Assembly (NCBI GenBank): GCA_001612575.1
Contig: LJRV01000194.1
Location: 1-64,000, forward strand
Direction of reading: 5' to 3'
Length of the DNA stretch: 64,000 nt
DNA from: Streptobacillus notomytis
GTDB lineage: Bacteria; Fusobacteriota; Fusobacteriia; Fusobacteriales; Leptotrichiaceae
The stretch's first letter is position 1; the number at the start of each line of letters is the position of its first letter. Of this stretch, positions 47,833-54,742 are shown one piece after another. Under the pieces are notes generated by a model. It was not told the DNA's origin. It made no database searches and saw nothing but the letters and a program-made list of their open reading frames with translations. The position numbers and the translations under genes are program-made.

Positions 47833-47859
47833 AAAGCATTAAACTTGAAAGGAAAAAGT

Positions 47860-48090
47860 ATGTTTGAAGAAGTAAAAGAAATAATATTAGATCAATTAGA
47901 TATTGAAAGTGAAGATATAACACTTGAATCGAAAATAGTTGAAGATTTTGGAGCAGATTCATTAGATTTAATTGAATTATCTTCAACTATAGGAGAAAAA
48001 TATGGATTTGAAATTACAAAAGAGGAAATAAAAGATATAAAAACAGTAAATGATTTAATTAAAATTATTGAGGAGAAAAGAGTAAAATAA
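47860..48090 (+). CDS. acpP: Acyl carrier protein
   Basis: 76-residue acidic helical protein carrying the growing fatty acid. The phosphopantetheine serine is in GADSLDLIEL (S34). ATG 47860 is preferred over TTG 47845: AAAGGA at 47848-47852 is correctly spaced and ACPs begin M-F-E/D-V-K. It stands next to rnc, a common arrangement, and coaD, which makes the CoA precursor of its prosthetic group, lies two genes on. Confidence 0.95.
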   Translation: MFEEVKEIILDQLDIESEDITLESKIVEDFGADSLDLIELSSTIGEKYGFEITKEEIKDIKTVNDLIKIIEEKRVK

Positions 48091-48091
48091 C

Positions 48092-48793
48092 ATGAAAAAA
48101 ATGGATTTTGAAGAATTGATGTCCAAAATAAATTATACTTTTAAAAATAAAAAGCTGCTTTTAGAAGCTTTAACTCATAGTTCATATGTAAATGAACATA
48201 ATTCTCCTAATATTAAAGATAATGAAAGATTAGAATTTTTAGGAGATTCTGTAATGGATTTAATTACAACAGAATACATATATAAAAATAATTTGAAAAG
48301 TAGTGAAGGAGAATTATCTAAAATAAAAAGTCAGATTATTAGTGAAATGGTATTTTCAACTATTTCAAGAGAACTTAATTTAGGTAATTATATCTTTTTA
48401 AGCAATGGTGAAAATATGTCAGGTGGTAGAGAGAGAAATTCTGTATTAGGTGATGTATTTGAAGCAATGGTAGGTGCAATATATCTTGATTCAGATTATG
48501 CTACAACTAGAGAAGTTGTTTTAAGATTATTAGAATCTAAAATTAATAACCTTGATAAAATTGAATGGGTTTCAGATTATAAATCAGCACTGCAGGAAAT
48601 TACACAATTAAAGTACAAAGTAACACCTATATATAGCGTATTAAGTGAGCTAGGACCAGATCATGATAAAACTTTTGAAATAGAAGTAAGAATTGAGGAA
48701 AGAATATATGGTAAAGGTATAGCTAAAAGTAAAAAAATGGCAGAAAAAATTGCGGCAAGACAGGCTATAGAGAAATTAAATAAGGAGCAATAG
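48092..48793 (+). CDS. rnc: Ribonuclease III
   Basis: Double-stranded RNA endonuclease for rRNA processing and mRNA decay, 233 residues. RNase III domain with the signature ERLEFLGDSVMDL and the second acidic site GDVFEAMVGAIYLD, then a dsRNA-binding domain (YKSALQEITQ... GKGIAKSKKMAEKIAARQAIEKL). It starts 1 nt after acpP; the ribosome site is weak, so coupling to acpP translation is likely. ATG 48101 is an alternative start. Confidence 0.96.
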   Translation: MKKMDFEELMSKINYTFKNKKLLLEALTHSSYVNEHNSPNIKDNERLEFLGDSVMDLITTEYIYKNNLKSSEGELSKIKSQIISEMVFSTISRELNLGNYIFLSNGENMSGGRERNSVLGDVFEAMVGAIYLDSDYATTREVVLRLLESKINNLDKIEWVSDYKSALQEITQLKYKVTPIYSVLSELGPDHDKTFEIEVRIEERIYGKGIAKSKKMAEKIAARQAIEKLNKEQ

Positions 48794-49300
48794 ATGAATA
48801 TTAAGGTTATTTATCCAGGAAGTTTTGATCCTATTACAAAAGGTCATTTAGATATTATAAAAAGAAGCTCTAAGTTATTTGATGAATTGGTAATAGGAGT
48901 TTTCATAAATTCGTCTAAAAATCAATGGTTTAGTATAGATGAAAGAGTTAAATTGATAGAAAAAGTTTTAAAAGAGGAAAATATTAATAATGCTAAAGTA
49001 GTTAAGTTTTCTGGTTTGCTAGTCCAATATATGAAAAATGAAAACATTGATATTTTAGTTAGAGGATTAAGAGCAGTATCAGATTATGAATATGAACTTC
49101 AAGTTACATTAACAAATGAGGCATTAGCTTCTAAACCTTTCGAAACGATATTTCTAACAGCTTCTAGAGAGTATCTTTATTTAAGTTCTAGTATAGTAAA
49201 AGAAGTTGCATTAAATGGTGGAGAATTATCAGGATTTGTACCAAATGTTATTATTTCAGATATCAATGAAAAGGTAAATACGATAAAAAATGGCGAGTAA
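48794..49300 (+). CDS. coaD: Phosphopantetheine adenylyltransferase
   Basis: Fourth step of CoA synthesis: ATP plus 4'-phosphopantetheine to dephospho-CoA. 168 residues with YPGSFDPITKGHLDII (TxGH nucleotidyltransferase motif), VRGLRAVSDYEYELQ and YLSSSIVKEVA (SSS/T-x-x-R/K-like). It begins at the base after the rnc stop and ends 11 nt inside radA. Confidence 0.96.
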   Translation: MNIKVIYPGSFDPITKGHLDIIKRSSKLFDELVIGVFINSSKNQWFSIDERVKLIEKVLKEENINNAKVVKFSGLLVQYMKNENIDILVRGLRAVSDYEYELQVTLTNEALASKPFETIFLTASREYLYLSSSIVKEVALNGGELSGFVPNVIISDINEKVNTIKNGE

Positions 49301-50636
49301 AAAAGTTAGATATGTTTGTACAGAATGTGGGAATACAACTTTAAAATGGATTGGAAAATGTCCATCATGTGAAAGTTGGGGTACTATAGAGGAAGAATTA
49401 GAAATAAAAGTTCCTGCAATGAAAGCAAATAGAAATATAGATTTAACAAGTATAAATAATATAAAATTTGAAAAAGAATTTAGAATAAAAACTAAATTTT
49501 CAGAATTTGATAGAGTTCTTGGAGGAGGATTAACACAAGGGGAAGTTGTATTAATTACAGGTAATCCTGGTATAGGTAAATCAACTTTTTTATTACAATT
49601 ATCTAATGAGTATGCTAAAGATAATAAGGTGTTATATATCTCAGGTGAAGAATCTACAAAGCAGATAAAAGAAAGAGCTATGAGAATAGGGGTTAATTCT
49701 AAATCGATATTTTTATTAAGTGAAACAAATTTAGAAAATATTGAGGTTGCAATTAATAGTTCAAAACCTAAAGTTGTAATAATAGATTCAGTACAAACAA
49801 TATATTCAGAATTAGTATCTTCAGTTCCTGGATCAGTATCTCAAATAAGAGATTGTTCACTAAAACTAATAGATATAGCTAAAACAAATGATATTTCTTT
49901 TTATATGGTTGGGCATGTAACTAAAGATGGTAAATTAGCAGGACCCAAATTGTTAGAACACATGGTTGATGCTGTTCTTTCTTTTGAAGGTGATGAAAAT
50001 AATTATTATAGGATAATAAGAAGTATAAAAAACAGATATGGTTCTACAAATGAAATATCAATTTTTGATATGAAAGAAGACGGTATAGATGAAATAAAAA
50101 ATCCTTCTGAGTTTTTTATATCCGAAAGAGATGAGAAAAATGTTGGAAGTATCATAACAACATCAATAGAAGGTTCAAGGGTTATATTATTTGAAATACA
50201 AACTTTGGCAATTCCACTTAAATTTGGACTGCCTAAAAGAATTATTGAAGGATATGATAGAAATAGAATAGAAATACTACTTGCAGTATTATCGAAAACT
50301 CTATCTTTAGATTTAGGTAATAATGATATTTATTTAAATATACCAGGAGGAATACAACTTAAAGATCAAGCTGCTGATTTAGCAATAGTTCTTTCTTTTA
50401 TATCAACCATAAAAAATTTACAAATTAGTCAAAAAATTGCTGCTATAGGCGAAATAGGATTAAGAGGTGAAATAAGAAAAGTATCTTTTATAAAAAAGAG
50501 AATAAAAGAATTGGAAAAATTAGGATTTAAAGGAGTATATATTCCTAAAGCACATCAATTAGAACTTGATAATTTTGAAACTGAATTAAAATTAAGCTAT
50601 ATAAATAATATTAGTGAATTAGTAGAAAGGTTGTGA
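49290..50636 (+). CDS. radA: DNA repair protein RadA (Sms)
   Basis: 448 residues: N-terminal zinc finger CTECG...CPSC, RecA-like ATPase with Walker A GNPGIGKST and the RadA-specific KNRYGS motif, and a C-terminal Lon-protease-like domain lacking protease activity in the family (GGIQLKDQAADLAIVLSF). RadA is a branch-migration helicase for recombination intermediates. It overlaps coaD by 11 nt; disA follows after 7 nt, the classic radA-disA pair. Confidence 0.96.
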   Translation: MASKKVRYVCTECGNTTLKWIGKCPSCESWGTIEEELEIKVPAMKANRNIDLTSINNIKFEKEFRIKTKFSEFDRVLGGGLTQGEVVLITGNPGIGKSTFLLQLSNEYAKDNKVLYISGEESTKQIKERAMRIGVNSKSIFLLSETNLENIEVAINSSKPKVVIIDSVQTIYSELVSSVPGSVSQIRDCSLKLIDIAKTNDISFYMVGHVTKDGKLAGPKLLEHMVDAVLSFEGDENNYYRIIRSIKNRYGSTNEISIFDMKEDGIDEIKNPSEFFISERDEKNVGSIITTSIEGSRVILFEIQTLAIPLKFGLPKRIIEGYDRNRIEILLAVLSKTLSLDLGNNDIYLNIPGGIQLKDQAADLAIVLSFISTIKNLQISQKIAAIGEIGLRGEIRKVSFIKKRIKELEKLGFKGVYIPKAHQLELDNFETELKLSYINNISELVERL

Positions 50637-50643
50637 TTAGTCT

Positions 50644-51693
50644 ATGATAAATAAAGAAGAGAAAGTGTATGAACAAATATTTAAAATAATGGCACCAGGT
50701 CAACCTTTAAGGACTGCTATAGAAAAAATACAAGAAGCATCTTTAGGTGGATTGATAATTTTGGGTTCACTTGAAGATATGGAAAAATATGTAGATGGTG
50801 GATTTAGATTAGATACAACTTTCACTCCTCAGAAAGTTTATGAACTTGCTAAAATGGATGGGGCAATATTAATTTCTGAGGATTTAAAAATAATTCATGG
50901 AGCTAATATACAATTACAACCTGATAAAAATATAGAAACTACTGAAAGTGGAACAAGACATAGAACAGCTGATAGAATTGCAAAGCTTACGGGTAATATT
51001 GTTATAACTATTTCTGAAAGAAGAAAAAGAATTACTGTTTCAAAAGGTCAATTTAAACGTACGCTAGAATTGATAGGAGATTTATTAATTAAATCATCAC
51101 AGGCTATAATGTCACTTGAAAAATATGCTGTTTCAGTAAATAAATACTTAGTAAATTTAACAATATCTGAATTTGAAAATACTGTATTACTTGAAGAAGT
51201 AATTTCTGGATTAAGATATTTTTGTTTAATGTTTACTATGGATAAAGAAGTTAGACAATATATAATGGAGCTTGGAACAGAAGGACGTTTAGTTGAGTTA
51301 CAACATAATGAAATAATGGCAAATCAAAAAAATAGCTTAATAGATTTTATTAAAGATTATAGTAAGAAAAATAAAAGTGCAGAAAAAATATTTTCAGATT
51401 TAATGGAATTATCTAAAGAAGATATTAGAGATGATTCTAAACTTGCTAAAGTTCTTGGATATGATTTAAAACAAGATCTTATTGATGGAAATCTATTTCC
51501 TAAAGGTTATAGAATACTTAATACGGCTAATAAATTAACTAAAAAAGATGTTGAAAATCTTGTAGAGCATTTTAAAAATCTAAACAATTTATTAAATGCA
51601 GATTATGATGAAATATATAGTATAAAAGGTATGGGTAAATTTAAAACAGAAAGAGTTTTAAGGCTTAGAGAAAGATATAGACATTTATTATAA
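50644..51693 (+). CDS. disA: DNA integrity scanning diadenylate cyclase DisA
   Basis: Makes cyclic di-AMP while scanning DNA for branched structures. 349 residues: N-terminal DAC domain with MDGAILIS (DGA) and GTRHRTADRI (RHR) active-site motifs, a helical linker, and a C-terminal HhH domain (IKGMGKFKTERVLRLRER). Intact motifs suggest an active cyclase and hence c-di-AMP signalling. Coupled with radA, which is known to restrain DisA in Bacillus. Confidence 0.95.
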   Translation: MINKEEKVYEQIFKIMAPGQPLRTAIEKIQEASLGGLIILGSLEDMEKYVDGGFRLDTTFTPQKVYELAKMDGAILISEDLKIIHGANIQLQPDKNIETTESGTRHRTADRIAKLTGNIVITISERRKRITVSKGQFKRTLELIGDLLIKSSQAIMSLEKYAVSVNKYLVNLTISEFENTVLLEEVISGLRYFCLMFTMDKEVRQYIMELGTEGRLVELQHNEIMANQKNSLIDFIKDYSKKNKSAEKIFSDLMELSKEDIRDDSKLAKVLGYDLKQDLIDGNLFPKGYRILNTANKLTKKDVENLVEHFKNLNNLLNADYDEIYSIKGMGKFKTERVLRLRERYRHLL

Positions 51694-51718
51694 AAAAAAC
51701 GACGTTAGTCGTTTTTTT
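51693..51718. terminator. Bidirectional terminator between disA and yebC
   Basis: An 11-bp stem AAAAAAACGAC/GTCGTTTTTTT with GTTA loop; A-run and T-run on either side let it end both convergent units. Confidence 0.88.
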
Positions 51719-52433
51719 ATTCTCCAGTATAATTATGATGAACTTTTTGAACATCGTCATTATCTTCTAATACATCTATTAATTTGTTTAATTTTTCTAA
51801 ATCTTCAGGTGATAAATTTTCAACTTCTATAGAAGGTACGTAAGAGATATCAGATTCAACAACAGAATAATTAGCTTCTTTAATACTATTTAATACATTA
51901 TCAAAAGTATCAGTAGAAGTAGTAATATAGAAACTATCATCATAAACTTTCATATCATCCATTCCTGAATCTAGTGCTATCATCATTAATTCATCTTCAT
52001 TTGAATTAGGAGTTTTTTCTATAATAATTTCTCCCTTTCTTTCAAACATATATGATACACATCCTGGCGTGCCAAGATTTCCACCATTTTTATCAAAAGA
52101 AGACTTAACACTTGAAGCTGTTCTATTTCTATTATCTGTAAGTATTTCAACTATTAATGCAACTCCACCTGGTCCATAACCTTCATAATTTAGGCTTTCA
52201 TAACCAGATCCTCCATCAGCACCTGAACCTTTTTTTATAGCTCTTTGTATATTGTCGTTAGGCATATTAATACTTTTAGCCTTTTCAATAGCATGTTTTA
52301 ATGCAACGTTGTAATCTGGATCTGCACCTTCTCTAGCTGCAACTGTAATTAATCTTACATATTTTGTAAATGCAGATGCTCTTTTTCTATCTTGAGCTTC
52401 TTTACGCCCTGCGATAGTACCGTGTCTTCCCAT
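51717..52433 (-). CDS. yebC: YebC/PmpR-family regulator or translation factor
   Basis: The only intact minus-strand gene in the window. 238 residues starting MGRHGTIAGRKEAQD, with FTKYVRLITVAAREGADPDYN, NIQRAIKKGSG and YEGYGPGGVALIVEILTDNRNRT, all YebC landmarks. The family has been described as transcription factors and, more recently, as factors aiding translation through difficult stretches. The start is set at 52433, where GGAGGA precedes the ATG and homologues begin; an upstream in-frame ATG at 52460 has no ribosome site. Convergent with disA. Confidence 0.95.
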   Translation of the reverse strand: MGRHGTIAGRKEAQDRKRASAFTKYVRLITVAAREGADPDYNVALKHAIEKAKSINMPNDNIQRAIKKGSGADGGSGYESLNYEGYGPGGVALIVEILTDNRNRTASSVKSSFDKNGGNLGTPGCVSYMFERKGEIIIEKTPNSNEDELMMIALDSGMDDMKVYDDSFYITTSTDTFDNVLNSIKEANYSVVESDISYVPSIEVENLSPEDLEKLNKLIDVLEDNDDVQKVHHNYTGE

Positions 52434-52462
52434 TTCTTCCTCCGTTATATAATATATCACTA

Positions 52463-52491
52463 ATTATATCACAATCTTTGTTAAAAGTTAA
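52463..52491 (-). promoter_or_regulatory. yebC promoter (minus strand)
   Basis: On the minus strand, TTAACT (52491-52486), a 17-nt spacer and TATAAT (52468-52463), with the extended TG(A). Divergent from the rimP promoter. Confidence 0.55.
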
Positions 52492-52520
52492 ATAAAAATC
52501 TACCTATATTACTAAAATTC

Positions 52521-52549
52521 TTGATTTTTAAATAAAAATATGATATCAT
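52521..52549 (+). promoter_or_regulatory. rimP-nusA operon promoter
   Basis: TTGATT (52521-52526), a 17-nt spacer and TATCAT (52544-52549), with extended TG at 52541-52542. Confidence 0.6.
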
Positions 52550-52567
52550 TATCATATAAATATGATA
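52550..52567 (+). promoter_or_regulatory. Inverted repeat at the rimP transcription start
   Basis: TATCATAT-AA-ATATGATA: perfect 8-bp arms with 2-nt spacer, overlapping the expected start site and abutting the -10. A candidate operator; no known regulator consensus identified. Confidence 0.4.
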
Positions 52568-52576
52568 TTTGAAAGG

Positions 52577-52596
52577 AGAGTGGGGCGACCCACTCT
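52577..52596 (+). promoter_or_regulatory. GC-rich hairpin with GCGA tetraloop in the rimP leader
   Basis: AGAGTGGG/CCCACTCT, 8 bp, closed by a GNRA-type GCGA loop, followed by TTTAATATT. It is the most GC-rich element nearby, 30 nt before the rimP start; attenuator, weak terminator or mRNA-stability element. Confidence 0.6.
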
Positions 52597-52625
52597 TTAA
52601 TATTAAAATAAAGGAGGAATATAGA

Positions 52626-53120
52626 ATGGAAGAAGTTTTAGTAAAGATTGAAAAAGAAATACAGCCATATCTAGATGAAAATTCTTTAGAATTAGCAGAC
52701 ATTGAGTATGTTAGAGAAGGAGGATATAATTTTCTAAGAATATATGTTGAATCTAAAAGTGGAAATACAAGTTTAGATGACTGTGTTATGCTAAGTACAA
52801 AAATAGATAATATTGTTGATGAATTAATTGACGATAAGTTCTATTTAGAAGTTTCAACTCCTGGTCTTGAAAGAAAACTAAAAAAAGAAAAAGATTTTAT
52901 TAGATTTAAAGGTAAAAAGATAAGTGTAAAAACAAAAAATAATGTTGAAAATAAAAAAAGTTTCGAAGGGATATTATTAGGGTTTGAAAATGGTAAAATT
53001 TTAATAAAGGATGATACTATTGAAAATGTAGAAATTCCTTTAGAAAAAGTTAAAGTTGCAAAATTATTATTTAATTTATCTGATAAAATATTTAAGGAGG
53101 ACGTTGAAAATGAAATCTAA
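52626..53120 (+). CDS. rimP: Ribosome maturation factor RimP
   Basis: 30S assembly factor, 165 residues. The two-domain family pattern is clear: LELADIEYVREGGYNFLRIYVE, LDDCVMLSTKID, and LEVSTPGLERKLKKEKDF, followed by the C-terminal SH3-like barrel (FEGILLGFENGKILI). ATG 52626 has AGGAGG 7 nt upstream; earlier in-frame starts would run through the leader hairpin. It overlaps nusA by 11 nt. Confidence 0.94.
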   Translation: MEEVLVKIEKEIQPYLDENSLELADIEYVREGGYNFLRIYVESKSGNTSLDDCVMLSTKIDNIVDELIDDKFYLEVSTPGLERKLKKEKDFIRFKGKKISVKTKNNVENKKSFEGILLGFENGKILIKDDTIENVEIPLEKVKVAKLLFNLSDKIFKEDVENEI

Positions 53121-54198
53121 AGATAAAGCTACATTTTTAGATGCAATTGAAGAATTAGAAAAAGAAAAGGGTATAAAAAAAGGAGAATTATTAGAAAGAC
53201 TAAAAACAGGATTATTAGCTGCATATAAGAAAGATTTTAATGATCAAGAAAATTTAGAAATTGAAATTGACCAAGTAACAGGAGATGTTAAAATGTTCTG
53301 TGAAAAGTTAATCATAGATGATGAAGTTAAAGTATATAATGAAACAACTGAAATTCCTTTTAGTAAAGCAAAAGATTACAGAAAAAGAATAAAAGTTGGA
53401 GATTATTTAAAAATAGAATTGAATGCTGATGAGTTTAATAGAAATGCAATTCAAAGAGCTAAATCAATAATTATTCAATATATAAGAGAGCAAGAAAAAG
53501 AATTGATTTGTAAACAACTTGATGCCGTTAAACATCAGATAGTAAATGTTGTTGTAAGAAGAATTGAAGAAAATGGAAGCCTTTATGTTGGTATGAATGG
53601 TTTAGATGTAATAATACCACAGAGAGAATTATCAGAACTTGATAAAGTACAGGTTGGAGATAGATTAGTAGCATATATTAGAAATGTTGATGTTACTGGA
53701 AGATTTCCTAAGGTTGATATTACAAGAACAGATGATAAATTAATATATAAATTATTTGAAAGAGAAGTTCCTGAGATTGCTTCTGGAAATATAATTATTA
53801 AGAATATTGCTAGAGAAGTGGGAGTTAAATCTAAAGTAGCTCTTTATTCAGAGGATATAAACATAGATTTAAAAGGTTCTTGTATAGGTAAAGATGGAAT
53901 TAGAATAAATAATATTATTAATGAATTAAATGGAGAAAAGATTGAATTAGTAGAATGGAATGCTGATCAAAGACTTCTGGTTAAAAATGCACTATACCCT
54001 GCTGAAATATTTTCAGTAGAGATAGTAAAAAATGAAGATGAAATAGTTGCTAAAGTTGAAGTTGATCCAAGTCAATTAACACTTGCTATAGGTAAAAAAG
54101 GAGTAAACTCTAAACTTGCTGGTAAACTATGTAAATTGAGAGTAAATATAGAGGCGAGTGATGAAATTGGAGAAGAAGAGAGAGAAGAACAAGAGTAA
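53110..54198 (+). CDS. nusA: Transcription termination/antitermination factor NusA
   Basis: 362 residues: N-terminal RNA-polymerase-binding domain (FLDAIEELEKEKGIKKGELLERL), S1 domain (FSKAKDYRKRIKVGDYL, SLYVGMNGLDVIIP), then KH1 and KH2 with the GSCIGKDGIRI and LAIGKKGVNSKLA loops. The C-terminal acidic repeats of E. coli NusA are absent, as in Gram-positives. ATG 53110 follows AAGGAGGA within the rimP 3' end. The downstream gene overlaps its last 38 nt. Confidence 0.96.
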   Translation: MKSKDKATFLDAIEELEKEKGIKKGELLERLKTGLLAAYKKDFNDQENLEIEIDQVTGDVKMFCEKLIIDDEVKVYNETTEIPFSKAKDYRKRIKVGDYLKIELNADEFNRNAIQRAKSIIIQYIREQEKELICKQLDAVKHQIVNVVVRRIEENGSLYVGMNGLDVIIPQRELSELDKVQVGDRLVAYIRNVDVTGRFPKVDITRTDDKLIYKLFEREVPEIASGNIIIKNIAREVGVKSKVALYSEDINIDLKGSCIGKDGIRINNIINELNGEKIELVEWNADQRLLVKNALYPAEIFSVEIVKNEDEIVAKVEVDPSQLTLAIGKKGVNSKLAGKLCKLRVNIEASDEIGEEEREEQE

Positions 54199-54742
54199 TG
54201 TCATAATAAGAACTTGTGTAATTACAAGAGCTAATGACAAAAAAGAAAAATTACTTAGATTTGTTGAAAACTTAAAAGGTGAATATGTTTATGATGAAAA
54301 TCAAAATATTCAAAATAGAGGAAAATATATAAAAAAAGATTTGGAAGTTTTTCAAAAATTTTTCAATAAATTTAAAGTTGAAATGAAAAGTGCTGAAAAA
54401 GTTCTTAAATATTTTGAAAAAAAAGAAAACAAAGAAAATGTAGATGAACATATTTTAAGAATATTAGAAGGATTGAAAAATTCTGAATATTTGGTATATG
54501 GTATAGATGAAAATTTAGATGGAATGAAAAATTCTATAGTAAAACTTCTGATTATACCGTCTGATATTAATGGAAAATATGTTAATAAATTAAAAAAAGT
54601 AGCTAAGTTAAATAATGTAAATATAATATTTATTGAAAAACAATATTCTTTAAAAAAAATCTTTTTAAGTGAGGTTAAGGTAATAGGGGTAAAAACTAAA
54701 AAGGTTGTAAGAGGTATACTAAATAAAATGGAGGTGGAATAA
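54161..54742 (+). CDS. YlxR-YlxQ fusion: nucleic-acid-binding YlxR domain plus L7Ae-like domain
   Basis: 193 residues. The first ~75 match YlxR/DUF448 (RTCVITRANDKKEKLLRFV, then RGKYIKKD). The last ~100 match the L7Ae/YlxQ fold (VKLLIIPSDINGKYVNKLKKVAKLNNVNIIFIE...VIGVKTKKVVRGIL). In Bacillus these are two separate genes, ylxR and ylxQ, in the same place between nusA and infB, so a fusion is inferred. Both domains are thought to bind RNA or RNase P-type partners. ATG 54161 with GAGGCGAG upstream; a 38-nt overlap with nusA. Confidence 0.82.
   Translation: MKLEKKREKNKSNVIIRTCVITRANDKKEKLLRFVENLKGEYVYDENQNIQNRGKYIKKDLEVFQKFFNKFKVEMKSAEKVLKYFEKKENKENVDEHILRILEGLKNSEYLVYGIDENLDGMKNSIVKLLIIPSDINGKYVNKLKKVAKLNNVNIIFIEKQYSLKKIFLSEVKVIGVKTKKVVRGILNKMEVE

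Noticed and set aside
53056..53109. Upstream extension of nusA into rimP
   Set aside because: The extra residues have no NusA similarity and the strong AAGGAGGA site lies immediately before ATG 53110.
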